Made by a program: the position numbers and the translations under genes | Notes under the pieces: generated by a model | Told to the model about the DNA's origin: nothing | The model's database searches: none | What the model saw: only the letters and a program-made list of their open reading frames with translations | Part shown: one piece after another, positions 24,388 through 33,465 of the stretch | Layout: every line of letters begins with the position of its first letter | Position numbering within the stretch: position 1 is the first letter of the stretch | Source of the DNA: Firmicutes bacterium UBA2058 | GTDB lineage: Bacteria; Bacillota; Clostridia; Tissierellales; Sedimentibacteraceae | Direction: 5' to 3' | DNA: 46,952 nt | Assembly: GCA_002332905.1 (NCBI GenBank) | Contig: DDAM01000013.1 | Span: forward strand, 1 to 46,952

Positions 24388-25101
24388 ATGTTAAGAATCG
24401 AAAACTATACAAAGAGGTATAATCAAAATGCAATTGCAGTTGACAACCTAACATTACATGTTGAAAAAGGTGACATCTTTGGGTTTATAGGTCATAATGG
24501 AGCAGGAAAAACAACCACTATCAAATCAGTTGTTGGAATTTTGGATTTTGATAAGGGAAATATTTTTATAGATGGTAAATCAATAAAAACAGATGCTATT
24601 GATTGCAAAAGAAAAATGGCATACATACCTGATAATCCAGATTTGTACTTATTCATGACAGGAATCAAATATTTAAACTTTATAGCAGATATATATGATG
24701 TATCAGTTAAAGAAAGAGAAGAAAGAATAAAAAAATATGCTGATACATTTGAATTAACTAAAGATTTAGGAGATCCAATAGCATCTTACTCTCATGGAAT
24801 GAAGCAAAAATTGGCTATAATTTCAGCGCTTGTTCATGAACCTAAGCTTTTGGTTTTAGATGAGCCTTTTGTAGGACTTGATCCTAAGGCTTCATTTACA
24901 TTAAAAGAAATTATGAAGAGTATGTGTGAAAAGGGCTGTGCTATATTTTTCTCAACTCATGTTCTAGAAGTTGCTGAAAAGCTATGTAACAAGGTAGCTA
25001 TAATAAAAGGCGGAAAATTAGTAACAACTGGAGATATGAATAAGGTTAAAGGCGACAGCTCATTAGAAGAAATTTTCTTGGAGTTGATTAATCATGAGTA
25101 A
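24388..25101 (+). CDS. ABC transporter ATPase (exporter type)
   Basis: The 237-residue ATPase has Walker A GHNGAGKTT, Walker B LLVLDEPFVGLD and the His-switch STHVLEVAEKL. The signature motif is SHGMKQKL in place of LSGGQ, common in ABC-2-type exporters. It pairs with the membrane protein encoded next, with 8 bases overlap. The substrate is unknown. Because an sdpR/sdpI pair lies just upstream, export of or resistance to a peptide is possible, but only position supports this. Confidence 0.83.
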   Translation: MLRIENYTKRYNQNAIAVDNLTLHVEKGDIFGFIGHNGAGKTTTIKSVVGILDFDKGNIFIDGKSIKTDAIDCKRKMAYIPDNPDLYLFMTGIKYLNFIADIYDVSVKEREERIKKYADTFELTKDLGDPIASYSHGMKQKLAIISALVHEPKLLVLDEPFVGLDPKASFTLKEIMKSMCEKGCAIFFSTHVLEVAEKLCNKVAIIKGGKLVTTGDMNKVKGDSSLEEIFLELINHE

Positions 25102-26698
25102 ATTTTTATTACTTTTAAAAATTAATATACAGGCTATTTTAAATCCGTCTAAAATAGCTAATTCTGAATATGCAAAAGATAATAAGAAGAAAGCTCTCGC
25201 AATATTTTTAGTTTTATTTATAACAGTAACATTGTTAGGTACATCTATTTTATATCTATTCATAATGGCAGATTCTTTATATTCAGCTGGATTAATTGAT
25301 ATGCTTCCACTTATAGGGATGATTGGTGCTACTGGACTTATTCTATTTACTGGAATGTATCAAACGCAAAGCTATTTATTTTCAGCTAAGGATTTAGATT
25401 TAATGCTATCAATGCCAGTTCCGAAATGGACTATAATGTTAAGTAAGCTATCAACATTATACATTGAAAACTTAATATTCTCGGCATTTATTATTTTACC
25501 TGCAGGAGCAATTTACTTTTATTATTCTAAATGCTCACCGCTATTTTGGATATATTATATTATAGGATGGGTATCTATGCCCCTTTTTCCTCTTATTATT
25601 GCAACAATTATTGGATATTTGTTAGGTATTTTTAGTGCCAAATTTAAATTTAAAAATTTTGTGTCTATAATTTTAAGTTTAGCATCTATGGGGATTGTTC
25701 TAATATTGTCTTTCAATATGGATAAATTCTTATTAAATATAGCTAGTAGTGTTAAGTCAATTCAAGAAATTTATTTTAAACTATACTTTCCAGCTGAATA
25801 TTTTTATAAAGCTTTTGTTAATTATAGTATAATTGATATAATTTTATTTATATTATTATCAATAGTACCTTTTGTAGTATTTATAGCTATTTTATCGCAA
25901 TTTTATATAAATATAGTTTCACAGCTAGGCTCTAGAAGAAAAAGCGCAAACTATAGGCATAAAAATTTAAAACGCTCAAGTCAGGTAGTAGCAGTATACA
26001 AAAAAGAGCTAGGAAGATATTTTTCTTCTACGATTTATGTTTTAAATACAAGTGTAGGAATGATAATGATGGTCATTTTAGCAATTGCTACAGTTTTTAC
26101 TGGTTCAGGTACTATAGCGACCCTAATGGAAATGCCAGAAATTATTGATTATATACCTCAAGCTTTAACTGCAATGATGCTTTTTATGATAACTATGACA
26201 TCTACTTCAGCATCATCTGTATCCTTAGAGGGAGCAAATCTATGGATTTTAAAATCAGCACCAATAAATGTTTCAGATATATTTATGGCTAAAATACTAG
26301 TAAATTTAACTATAATAATACCTCTTTTATATATTAGTATAGTTATATTTGCTATAGGCTTAAGCTACACTGTACCAATGATTATAATTACGGTAATTAT
26401 AACTACTATGAGTGCAATATTTACTTCAGTGTTCGGACTTGCAGTAAATTTAAAATTCCCTAAAATGGACGCAATATCGGATGTAGTAGTAGTAAAGCAA
26501 AGTATGAGCTCGATGGTTTCAATATTTGGAACTATGATATTCACAGGAGTATTTGCTGCATTATATATTATAAAGCTTAATGAAATTATACCGTTTGAAA
26601 TTTACGCTTTACTAGTATCTGCTGTATTGCTAATTGCAAGTGCATGTTGTATAATGTTTATAAATACAATGGGTAAGAAAATTTTTGAGAACCTTTAA
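25094..26698 (+). CDS. Large ABC exporter permease
   Basis: The 534-residue membrane protein has roughly twelve hydrophobic segments in two halves joined by a basic cytoplasmic stretch near residues 275-310 (GSRRKSANYRHKNLKRSSQV). It resembles the ~530-residue exporter permeases paired with single ATPases in Firmicutes. It forms the transporter with the preceding ATPase. Its function is not determined. A DAHP synthase gene begins 19 bases after its end, apparently in the same operon. Confidence 0.7.
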   Translation: MSKFLLLLKINIQAILNPSKIANSEYAKDNKKKALAIFLVLFITVTLLGTSILYLFIMADSLYSAGLIDMLPLIGMIGATGLILFTGMYQTQSYLFSAKDLDLMLSMPVPKWTIMLSKLSTLYIENLIFSAFIILPAGAIYFYYSKCSPLFWIYYIIGWVSMPLFPLIIATIIGYLLGIFSAKFKFKNFVSIILSLASMGIVLILSFNMDKFLLNIASSVKSIQEIYFKLYFPAEYFYKAFVNYSIIDIILFILLSIVPFVVFIAILSQFYINIVSQLGSRRKSANYRHKNLKRSSQVVAVYKKELGRYFSSTIYVLNTSVGMIMMVILAIATVFTGSGTIATLMEMPEIIDYIPQALTAMMLFMITMTSTSASSVSLEGANLWILKSAPINVSDIFMAKILVNLTIIIPLLYISIVIFAIGLSYTVPMIIITVIITTMSAIFTSVFGLAVNLKFPKMDAISDVVVVKQSMSSMVSIFGTMIFTGVFAALYIIKLNEIIPFEIYALLVSAVLLIASACCIMFINTMGKKIFENL

Positions 26699-26717
26699 AA
26701 ATAGTCAGGAGATAAAT

Positions 26718-27575
26718 ATGCTTGTTTTAGCAAACGATCAGGAACATAACATAGAAGTAAATGAATTTAAATTAACATCTAGAGCCTTACATCCAGAAAA
26801 TACAGAAATCAAGGTTGGGGATAATGTAATAGGAGGCAAAAAACTCGCAATCATTGCAGGTCCATGCTCTGTAGAAAACAAAGAGCAAATTTTAGACATT
26901 GCTAAAAGTGTGAAAAGTGCAGGTGCGACCTTTTTAAGAGGAGGAGCCTTCAAACCTAGAACCTCACCATATAGCTTTCAAGGTTTAGAGGATGAAGGTA
27001 TAGATTTGTTAAAAGAAGCTAGGAAAATTACAGGTCTTCCCATAATAACTGAGCTTACTTCTTTACAATATCTTGATGAGTTTGTTGAAAATATTGATAT
27101 AATTCAAGTTGGTGCAAGAAATATGCAAAACTTTGATATGCTAAAACAGTTAGGAAAAACAAAAAAGCCTATACTTTTAAAAAGAGGTTTAGCATCAACT
27201 ATAGAGGAATTTTTATTATCTGCTGAATATATAATGGCAGGTGGCAATGAAAATGTTATTTTATGCGAAAGAGGTATCAGAACTTTTGAGCATTATACGA
27301 GAAATACTTTAGATATCAGTGCTATACCAATAATTAAAAAGCTAAGTCATCTTCCGATAATAGTAGATCCAAGTCACGCCTCAGGTATATGGTGGCTAAT
27401 TGAACCATTATCAAAGGCCGCTATTGCAGCTGGTGCAGATGGATTAATAATAGAGGTGCATAATCAGCCAGAAATTGCATTAAGTGATGGAGAGCAATCT
27501 ATTAAGCCAAAGCGCTTTGAAGAGCTTATGATAGGATTAAGAAAAATAGCAAATATAGAAGATAGAGAAATATAG
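26718..27575 (+). CDS. aroF: DAHP synthase (type I-beta), lacking the regulatory domain
   Basis: The 285-residue enzyme condenses phosphoenolpyruvate and erythrose-4-phosphate, the first step of the shikimate pathway. Motifs are IAGPCSVE, GGAFKPRTSPYSFQGL, LKRGLAST, ERGIRTFEHYTRNTLD and VDPSHASG. Compared with the paralogue at 28000-29013 it lacks the first ~68 residues, the ferredoxin-like domain by which Tyr or Phe inhibit such enzymes. The start is ATG 26718 after AGGAG; an upstream in-frame ATG lies inside the exporter gene. It ends at its own strong terminator, separate from the aro operon. I infer a feedback-insensitive isozyme. Confidence 0.88.
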   Translation: MLVLANDQEHNIEVNEFKLTSRALHPENTEIKVGDNVIGGKKLAIIAGPCSVENKEQILDIAKSVKSAGATFLRGGAFKPRTSPYSFQGLEDEGIDLLKEARKITGLPIITELTSLQYLDEFVENIDIIQVGARNMQNFDMLKQLGKTKKPILLKRGLASTIEEFLLSAEYIMAGGNENVILCERGIRTFEHYTRNTLDISAIPIIKKLSHLPIIVDPSHASGIWWLIEPLSKAAIAAGADGLIIEVHNQPEIALSDGEQSIKPKRFEELMIGLRKIANIEDREI

Positions 27576-27581
27576 TTATAT

Positions 27582-27616
27582 GTTTGGCATTTCGTTATAA
27601 AATGCCAAACTTTTTT
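27582..27616 (+). terminator. Terminator after the first DAHP synthase
   Basis: GTTTGGCATTT (27582-27592) pairs with AAATGCCAAAC (27600-27610) in an 11-bp perfect stem followed by six T. It isolates the first DAHP synthase from the aromatic operon. Confidence 0.92.
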
Positions 27617-27679
27617 GTTTTAAATTACTAATAGTATAAAATGTAAAAAATAACTTTTAGTAATTTTAAAAAAAAACAA

Positions 27680-27708
27680 TTGACATTATATTTTAAAGTA
27701 GCTACAAT
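27680..27708 (+). promoter_or_regulatory. Promoter of the aromatic operon
   Basis: TTGACA (27680-27685) and TACAAT (27703-27708) are 17 bases apart. Transcription would begin near 27715, giving a leader of about 285 bases before the second DAHP synthase. Confidence 0.85.
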
Positions 27709-27770
27709 AGCAAATAATACTAATCCCTCATGATAAGTATAAGAATTTAAAAAATAAATGGGAGAACATA

Positions 27771-27917
27771 ATGAAATCTATAAATAAATTTTTTGCATTA
27801 GAATTAGGTTATTATTGGAGTAATTATTATTACTCTTATTATTGTGCAAAAAAATTGAAGATAAAATTATTTATAGAGGATAGAATATATAATTCTAAAA
27901 TGTTATGTTCGTGTTAA
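27771..27917 (+). CDS. Tyrosine-rich leader peptide (putative attenuator)
   Basis: This 48-codon open frame has a GGGAG ribosome binding site at 27760-27764. Residues 14-24 read YYWSNYYYSYY: seven Tyr and one Trp within eleven residues, with nearly all Tyr codons TAT. A factor-independent terminator follows 37 bases after its stop, and the second DAHP synthase begins 17 bases after that. This is the architecture of amino-acid attenuation: slow translation at Tyr codons should prevent the terminator, fast translation should let it form. GAGTAAT/ATTACTC within the Tyr codons can form a 7-bp hairpin. I could not identify the antiterminator partner by eye. Confidence 0.78.
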   Translation: MKSINKFFALELGYYWSNYYYSYYCAKKLKIKLFIEDRIYNSKMLCSC

Positions 27918-27954
27918 TCTCGAATGATATTTTAATAAAATTATTATAAAATCT

Positions 27955-27983
27955 AAAGAAGTCCTTTATGGGCTTCTTTTTTA
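27955..27983 (+). terminator. Attenuator terminator before the aromatic operon
   Basis: AAAGAAGTCC (27955-27964) pairs with GGGCTTCTTT (27970-27979), a 10-bp stem with a 5-base loop and a T-run. It lies between the Tyr-rich leader frame and the DAHP synthase gene. Confidence 0.88.
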
Positions 27984-27999
27984 TATTTAGGAGGTAATT

Positions 28000-29013
28000 A
28001 TGATACTTGTAGTAAGTAAAAAAGCAGACGAAATGGATGTGAAAAAAGTGAAAGAAAGAATAGTATCTCTTGGCTGTGAGATACATGAATCAAGAGGTGA
28101 TAACTATCATATACTTGGTGTTGTTGGGGATACTAGTCAGATTGATGAAGGTATTTTTAAAACTAACAGTTGTATAGACAGAGTTATTCATGTTCAAGAG
28201 CCATACAAAAAAGCTAATAGGTTGTTTCATCCAGAAGATAGCGTAATAAAGGTATGTGATAAAACAATAGGCGGAGATAAACTGGTTATTATTGCAGGTC
28301 CTTGCTCAGTTGAAAGTGAAAATCAAATAATAGACATTGCTAAAAACGTAAAAGCTTCGGGTGCATCTTTTTTAAGAGGTGGAGCTTTTAAACCAAGAAC
28401 ATCACCTTATAGCTTCCAAGGATTAAAACTTGAAGGACTAGAGCTATTGAAAAAGGCAAAGAAGGAAACAGGTCTACCAATCGTTACAGAAATAATGTCT
28501 GAAAAGCTAATAGATAAATTTGTTGAAGATGTTGATATAATTCAGGTTGGTGCTAGAAATATGCAAAACTTTGATCTTCTTAAAGAACTAGGAAAAACAA
28601 ATAAGCCAATCTTATTGAAAAGAGGATTATCTGCTACTATTGAAGAGCTTCTAATGTCTGCTGAATACATTATGGCTGGAGGTAATGAAAATGTAATACT
28701 ATGTGAAAGAGGTATTAGGACATTTGAGCACTATACAAGAAACACTCTTGATTTAAGTGCAGTACCAGCTATTAAAAAACTAAGCCACTTACCAGTAATA
28801 ATTGATCCAAGTCATGCTGCTGGTTTATGGTGGATGGTTGAGCCGCTGTCTAAAGCAGCAGTAGCTGTTGGAGCAGATGGACTAATAATAGAGGTTCACA
28901 ACGATCCTGAAAATGCCTTGTGTGATGGTGCACAGTCGATTAAGCCAGAGAGATTTAATAGCTTAGTAAATGATTTAAGGGTAATTTCAGCTATAAATCA
29001 TAAAACCATATAG
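28000..29013 (+). CDS. aroF: DAHP synthase (type I-beta) with regulatory domain
   Basis: The 337-residue enzyme has the complete two-domain form. Residues 1 to about 68 are the ferredoxin-like regulatory domain (MILVVSKKADEMDVKKVKER), as in the Thermotoga enzyme that Tyr and Phe inhibit. The catalytic barrel follows, with IAGPCSVE, GGAFKPRTSPYSFQGL, ERGIRTFEHYTRNTLD and IDPSHAAG. It heads the aromatic operon directly after the Tyr-rich leader and terminator, so it is probably controlled by tyrosine at both the RNA and enzyme levels. Its catalytic core is closely similar to the copy at 26718, suggesting duplication and loss of the domain there. Confidence 0.93.
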   Translation: MILVVSKKADEMDVKKVKERIVSLGCEIHESRGDNYHILGVVGDTSQIDEGIFKTNSCIDRVIHVQEPYKKANRLFHPEDSVIKVCDKTIGGDKLVIIAGPCSVESENQIIDIAKNVKASGASFLRGGAFKPRTSPYSFQGLKLEGLELLKKAKKETGLPIVTEIMSEKLIDKFVEDVDIIQVGARNMQNFDLLKELGKTNKPILLKRGLSATIEELLMSAEYIMAGGNENVILCERGIRTFEHYTRNTLDLSAVPAIKKLSHLPVIIDPSHAAGLWWMVEPLSKAAVAVGADGLIIEVHNDPENALCDGAQSIKPERFNSLVNDLRVISAINHKTI

Positions 29014-29042
29014 ACATTTTATGCTTCATGAGGTGATAAGTT

Positions 29043-29903
29043 ATGAATGATATAGATTTATCTAATATAAATATTACAATAGTTGGCCTTGGCCTTATAG
29101 GTGGCTCGTTTGCAAAAAGTATTAGGGAAAATATTAATTTAAAAAATTTATGGGCTATTGATGTAGATGAAAATGTGTTAAGTACAGCTGAAAAATTAAA
29201 AATTATAGATAAAGGCTTTATTAATCCAAAATTTCCTTTACAAAATTCGGATATAATAATATTATGTATTTATCCAAATCTTACTATTAAATTCATAAAG
29301 GATAATATAAATGATTTCAAACAAAATGCTATAATCACTGATACATCAGGAATTAAGCATAAAATAGTTCAAGAGGTTAACAGCTTTATTAGGGATGACT
29401 TGGATTTTATTGGCGGTCACCCTATGGCTGGTAAAGAAGTAAGTGGCTTTTCAAATTCTAATGACAATATATTCTATAACGCTCAATATATTTTAACTCC
29501 AAGCAAAAGAAGCAATTTGACAAATATAAATATATTAAAGGTGCTACTAAGCGAACTAAAATTTGAGGCAGTAACGGAGCTTACACCTGAAAGTCATGAC
29601 CATATAATAGCATACACTAGTCATTTACCACATATTATAGCATGTGCGTTGGTCAACAATGTTGCAAATAATACGTGCAGTTGTATAGGTGGAAGCTTCA
29701 AAGATGCAACTAGAGTTGCCAATATTAATGCAAGCCTTTGGAGTGAGCTGCTTATAGAAAATAAAGATGCTGTATTAAAGGAAGTTGACAAATTTATAGG
29801 CGATATAAACAATATTTATAAGCTTATTGAGTCTAATGAACAAGAGTATCTAAGATTGTACTTAGAAAAAAGCTGTGAAAAACGAAAAATGATGAAAGTT
29901 TGA
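29043..29903 (+). CDS. tyrA: Prephenate dehydrogenase
   Basis: The 286-residue enzyme has the NAD-binding motif GLGLIGGSFAKSI near residue 14, GGHPMAGKE around the catalytic histidine, and HDHIIAYTSHLPHIIA-like SHDHIIAYTSHLPH downstream. It decarboxylates prephenate to 4-hydroxyphenylpyruvate, committing flux to tyrosine. Its place immediately after the Tyr-regulated DAHP synthase fits the Tyr-rich leader. No ACT domain follows, so no allosteric site of that type is seen. No chorismate mutase is present in this operon. Confidence 0.92.
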   Translation: MNDIDLSNINITIVGLGLIGGSFAKSIRENINLKNLWAIDVDENVLSTAEKLKIIDKGFINPKFPLQNSDIIILCIYPNLTIKFIKDNINDFKQNAIITDTSGIKHKIVQEVNSFIRDDLDFIGGHPMAGKEVSGFSNSNDNIFYNAQYILTPSKRSNLTNINILKVLLSELKFEAVTELTPESHDHIIAYTSHLPHIIACALVNNVANNTCSCIGGSFKDATRVANINASLWSELLIENKDAVLKEVDKFIGDINNIYKLIESNEQEYLRLYLEKSCEKRKMMKV

Positions 29904-29907
29904 AGTA

Positions 29908-29926
29908 GTGAAAATAAGCCTTTCAC
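29908..29926 (+). repeat. Mosaic intergenic hairpin, class E
   Basis: GTGAAA (29908-29913) pairs with TTTCAC (29921-29926), followed by AACATAAAG and a degenerate CTTCTCAC. It lies in the tyrA-aroB gap ahead of the aroB ribosome binding site (GGAG). Confidence 0.45.
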
Positions 29927-29966
29927 AACATAAAGAAAAACTTCTCACAATGGAGAAATAAAAACA

Positions 29967-31010
29967 ATGAAAGTTATTAATGTTAATCTAAAAGAAAATT
30001 CATATGAAATATTAATTAAACAGGACTTAATAAAGGAAGTAGTTAGTAAAATAAGAGCTATATATGAAGGAAAAAAACTTGCTGTCATAACAGATGAGAA
30101 CGTGCACTCCATTTATGGTATGGAGCTTAAAAAAACACTTAGTCTAGGTGGTTTTGAACCTTCATTTATAGTCCTTGAGCCAGGTGAAAAAAGTAAATCC
30201 TTAGAAACCTTAAACTACATATATTCTAAGCTAGTTGAGTTTAATATTACGAGAACAGATATGATAATAGCCTTTGGTGGTGGGGTTGTTGGAGATGTTA
30301 CAGGTTTTGCAGCATCGACTTATCTAAGAGGAATACCATATATTCAAATTCCTACAACACTATTATCACAGGTAGACAGCAGCATAGGCGGAAAGGTTGC
30401 AATTAATTTAAGCGTTGGAAAAAACTTAGTAGGAAGCTTTTATCAGCCAAAGCTAGTATTAATAGACACGAAAGTTTTAGCTACTCTTCCTGACAGATTT
30501 ATCAAAGATGGTATGGCAGAGGTTATCAAATATGCTTGTATAGAGGACGAAGAGTTTTTTGAATTTTTAAATGGTATAGATATAAATAATTTTACAGCTT
30601 ATTTTGAAGATATAGTATGCAAGTGCTGCAACATAAAAAAGGTTTATGTTGAAGAGGATGAAAAAGATACAGATATAAGAATGAAGCTAAACTTTGGTCA
30701 CACCATAGGCCATGCTATAGAAAAATATTTTGATTACAATAAATATACTCATGGTGAAGCTGTGGCAATGGGTATGTATAATATAACATTGAAAAGTGAG
30801 GAAATAAATTATACAAAAGAAGAAACAAGCGAAAGAATAAAAGAGATATTAATTAAATTTGGGCTTGAACATAGATTGCCAGAAATGGATGAGGAAGTAA
30901 TAGAGAAAATAATCAGAAATGATAAGAAGAATTTATCAAATAAACTTAACCTGATATATTTAAGGAAAATCGGTGAGGCTAATATTGTCAGTAAGTTTAT
31001 ATTAGATTGA
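29967..31010 (+). CDS. aroB: 3-dehydroquinate synthase
   Basis: The 347-residue NAD- and metal-dependent enzyme cyclises DAHP to 3-dehydroquinate. Motifs are AFGGGVVGDVTGFAASTYLRG, TTLLSQVDSSIGGKVAIN and the metal-binding GHTIGHAIEK with HGEAVAMGM. The length is normal. It is the third gene of the aromatic operon. Confidence 0.96.
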   Translation: MKVINVNLKENSYEILIKQDLIKEVVSKIRAIYEGKKLAVITDENVHSIYGMELKKTLSLGGFEPSFIVLEPGEKSKSLETLNYIYSKLVEFNITRTDMIIAFGGGVVGDVTGFAASTYLRGIPYIQIPTTLLSQVDSSIGGKVAINLSVGKNLVGSFYQPKLVLIDTKVLATLPDRFIKDGMAEVIKYACIEDEEFFEFLNGIDINNFTAYFEDIVCKCCNIKKVYVEEDEKDTDIRMKLNFGHTIGHAIEKYFDYNKYTHGEAVAMGMYNITLKSEEINYTKEETSERIKEILIKFGLEHRLPEMDEEVIEKIIRNDKKNLSNKLNLIYLRKIGEANIVSKFILD

Positions 31011-31053
31011 AAGTGAGAACTAGCGTGAAAAAAACACTTAATGGGAGGATAAA

Positions 31054-32316
31054 ATGAAAAAATTATTGATTAGACCATCAAGGCTTAGTGGTAATGTTTT
31101 AATACCACCTTCTAAGAGTATAAGTCATAGAGCTATAATATGCGCTTCTTTATGCGATGGTAAAAACGAAAGTATAATTAATAACGTAATTATGTCAGAG
31201 GACATAAAAGCTACAATCAATGCTATGGAAGCTTTAGGTGTAAGAATAAATATTGAAGACGAATTTAATGATAGATATAAATTAACAATAATAAGAGAGA
31301 AAAACTCCGTAGAAAGCTCTATTATAAATTGCAATGAGTCAGGTTCTACATTAAGATTTTTAATCCCTATTGCAATGGTATTATCCGATAAAAGTGAATT
31401 TACAGGCTGTGGCAGATTAATAGAGAGACCTTTAGATACATACTATAGGATATTTGACGAGCAAGGCATAAACTATTCAAATGATAGCGGAAAACTTCCT
31501 CTAATAGTAAATGGAAAAATAAAAAGCTCTAATTTTAAAATTGAAGGAGATATAAGCTCACAATTTATATCTGGGCTACTATTTTCATTACCTTTATTGG
31601 AGAAGGAATCTAAAATTACAATAATAAACGAATTAGAATCAAAAGGTTATGTAGATTTAACAATAGATATGCTAAATAAATTTGGTGTAAATATAGTAAA
31701 CAATAATTATAAAGATTTTATAATAGAAGGAAATTCAAAATATAAGGCTGCTAACTATGAAGTAGAGGCAGATTACTCACAAGGTGCATTTTTCTTAGTA
31801 GCAAGTGCCTTAGGCAATGATGTAAATTCATTAGGTTTAAATGAGGAATCAATTCAAGGTGATAGAAAAATAGTTGACATAATTAATGAAATAAACAATA
31901 GTAACTTTAACGAATTTATAATAGATGCATCACAAATTCCTGATTTAGTGCCAATATTAGCAGTATTATCATCACTTTTAGATGGCAAAACAGTAAATAT
32001 TATAAATGCTAAGAGATTAAGAATTAAAGAATCAGATAGGTTAAATGCTATTACAACACAGCTTAATTTATTGGGTGCTGATTTGACAGAGCTAGAGGAT
32101 GGAATTATAATAAAAGGAAAAAAAATACTAAAGGGCGGAGCAACAGTTAACAGTTTTAATGACCATAGAATTGCTATGTCTTTGGCAATCGCTGCTACAA
32201 GATGTGAGAATGAAATAGTGCTTGAGGGTTACGAAGCAGTAAAAAAATCGTACCCAAACTTTTGGAGAGACTATCAAGCTTTAGGAGGTCAAATAAGTGA
32301 GCTCAATATGGGGTAA
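31054..32316 (+). CDS. aroA: 5-enolpyruvylshikimate-3-phosphate synthase
   Basis: The 420-residue enzyme transfers enolpyruvate from PEP to shikimate-3-phosphate. It shows PPSKSISHRAIICASL at the N-terminus, NCNESGSTLRFLIPIA, ISSQFISGLLFSLPLL and LRIKESDRLNAI. The usual LGNAGTALR is CNESGSTLR, as in the class II type of many Firmicutes, often less sensitive to glyphosate; that is family knowledge, not shown here. GGGAGG precedes the ATG. The chorismate synthase start lies within its last codons. Confidence 0.94.
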   Translation: MKKLLIRPSRLSGNVLIPPSKSISHRAIICASLCDGKNESIINNVIMSEDIKATINAMEALGVRINIEDEFNDRYKLTIIREKNSVESSIINCNESGSTLRFLIPIAMVLSDKSEFTGCGRLIERPLDTYYRIFDEQGINYSNDSGKLPLIVNGKIKSSNFKIEGDISSQFISGLLFSLPLLEKESKITIINELESKGYVDLTIDMLNKFGVNIVNNNYKDFIIEGNSKYKAANYEVEADYSQGAFFLVASALGNDVNSLGLNEESIQGDRKIVDIINEINNSNFNEFIIDASQIPDLVPILAVLSSLLDGKTVNIINAKRLRIKESDRLNAITTQLNLLGADLTELEDGIIIKGKKILKGGATVNSFNDHRIAMSLAIAATRCENEIVLEGYEAVKKSYPNFWRDYQALGGQISELNMG

Positions 32317-33382
32317 TAAATTAAAGATTAGCATTTTTGGGGAATCCCACGGAGAAGGAATAGGCGTTACAATTGATGGTTTTCCTTCCGGATATGACGT
32401 AGATTTAGATTTTATCAATATTCAAATGAATAGACGTAGACCAGGTAAAAGTAAACTTTCCACTGCTAGAAGCGAAAAAGATAAGCTTAATATTTTGAGC
32501 GGTATATTTAAAGGAAAAACTACAGGTTCACCAATATGCTGTATTATATATAATGAAGATAAAAAATCAAATGACTATGATAAGATAAAAAATCTTCCTA
32601 GACCGGGACATAGTGACTATACTGCAAGCGTTAAGTATTCTGGATATAACGACTATAGAGGTGGAGGGCATTTTTCAGGTAGATTAACAGCACCTCTTGT
32701 ATTTGCTGGAGCTTTATGTATGTCTATGTTACAAAAAAACTATAGTATATTCGTGGCTAGTCATATTCAAAAAATACATGGTATAGAGGATGAAAAGCCT
32801 AAACTAAGTCATATCAATAAAGAATACCTTGAAAAATTGTCAAGTATGGACTTTCCAGTTCTTTCAATAGAACAGGGTGAAATTATGCAAAATGAAATAC
32901 TATGTGCAAAGGATAAACTTGATTCTGTAGGCGGTATAGTTGAAACTTTCGTAATAAATATGCCAGTTGGTATAGGTGAGCCTTTATTTGACTCTATCGA
33001 AAGCAGACTGTCGCATATGTTATTTTCTATTCCCGCTGTAAAAGGTTTAGAATTTGGAGATGGCTTTAATTTTGCTGATATGTATGGCTCTGAAGCAAAT
33101 GACGAGTATTATATAACTAATGATGGTGATATTAGAACATATACAAATAATAATGGAGGAATTTTAGGTGGGTTGACAAATGGTATGCCTATAACCTTTA
33201 AAATTTGCATTAAACCTACACCATCTATAGCAAAGGAACAAAACACTGTAAATTTAGAAAATAAAGTAAATGATAAAATAAATATAGAAGGCAGACACGA
33301 TCCGTGTATAGTTCAAAGAGCCATACCTGTGATTGAATGTGCTACAGCACTAGTTTTGTTGGATTTTCTTTTAAAAGAGTGA
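32297..33382 (+). CDS. aroC: Chorismate synthase
   Basis: The 361-residue FMN-dependent enzyme converts EPSP to chorismate. It starts with GTG 32297, giving MSSIWGNKLKISIFGESHGEG, the family N-terminus; AGGAGGT lies 6 bases before. Further motifs are MNRRRPGKSKLSTAR, RPGHSDYTASVKY and GRHDPCIVQRAIPVIE. It overlaps aroA by 20 bases. Its stop codon lies inside a class E intergenic hairpin. Confidence 0.95.
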   Translation: MSSIWGNKLKISIFGESHGEGIGVTIDGFPSGYDVDLDFINIQMNRRRPGKSKLSTARSEKDKLNILSGIFKGKTTGSPICCIIYNEDKKSNDYDKIKNLPRPGHSDYTASVKYSGYNDYRGGGHFSGRLTAPLVFAGALCMSMLQKNYSIFVASHIQKIHGIEDEKPKLSHINKEYLEKLSSMDFPVLSIEQGEIMQNEILCAKDKLDSVGGIVETFVINMPVGIGEPLFDSIESRLSHMLFSIPAVKGLEFGDGFNFADMYGSEANDEYYITNDGDIRTYTNNNGGILGGLTNGMPITFKICIKPTPSIAKEQNTVNLENKVNDKINIEGRHDPCIVQRAIPVIECATALVLLDFLLKE

Positions 33383-33451
33383 AATGCATTTCACTCTATG
33401 GAAGAATTAAAAAACAATTCTTCATCAAATTTAGTGATGCCGATGCGGTAT
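33376..33451 (+). repeat. Mosaic intergenic hairpins, classes E, D and F
   Basis: Three hairpins occur in order. AGAGTGAAA-TGCA-TTTCACTCT (33376-33397) includes the aroC stop. GAAGAATT pairs with AATTCTTC (33401-33423). ATGCCG-ATG-CGGTAT (33437-33451) comes directly before the aroE ribosome binding site. The E-D order is repeated at 41382-41434 before phoU. Confidence 0.65.
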
Positions 33452-33465
33452 AATGTGAGGTAAAC

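Noticed and set aside
27895..28086. Minus-strand open frame over the attenuator
   Set aside because: Antisense to the leader, terminator and DAHP synthase start; no ribosome binding site.
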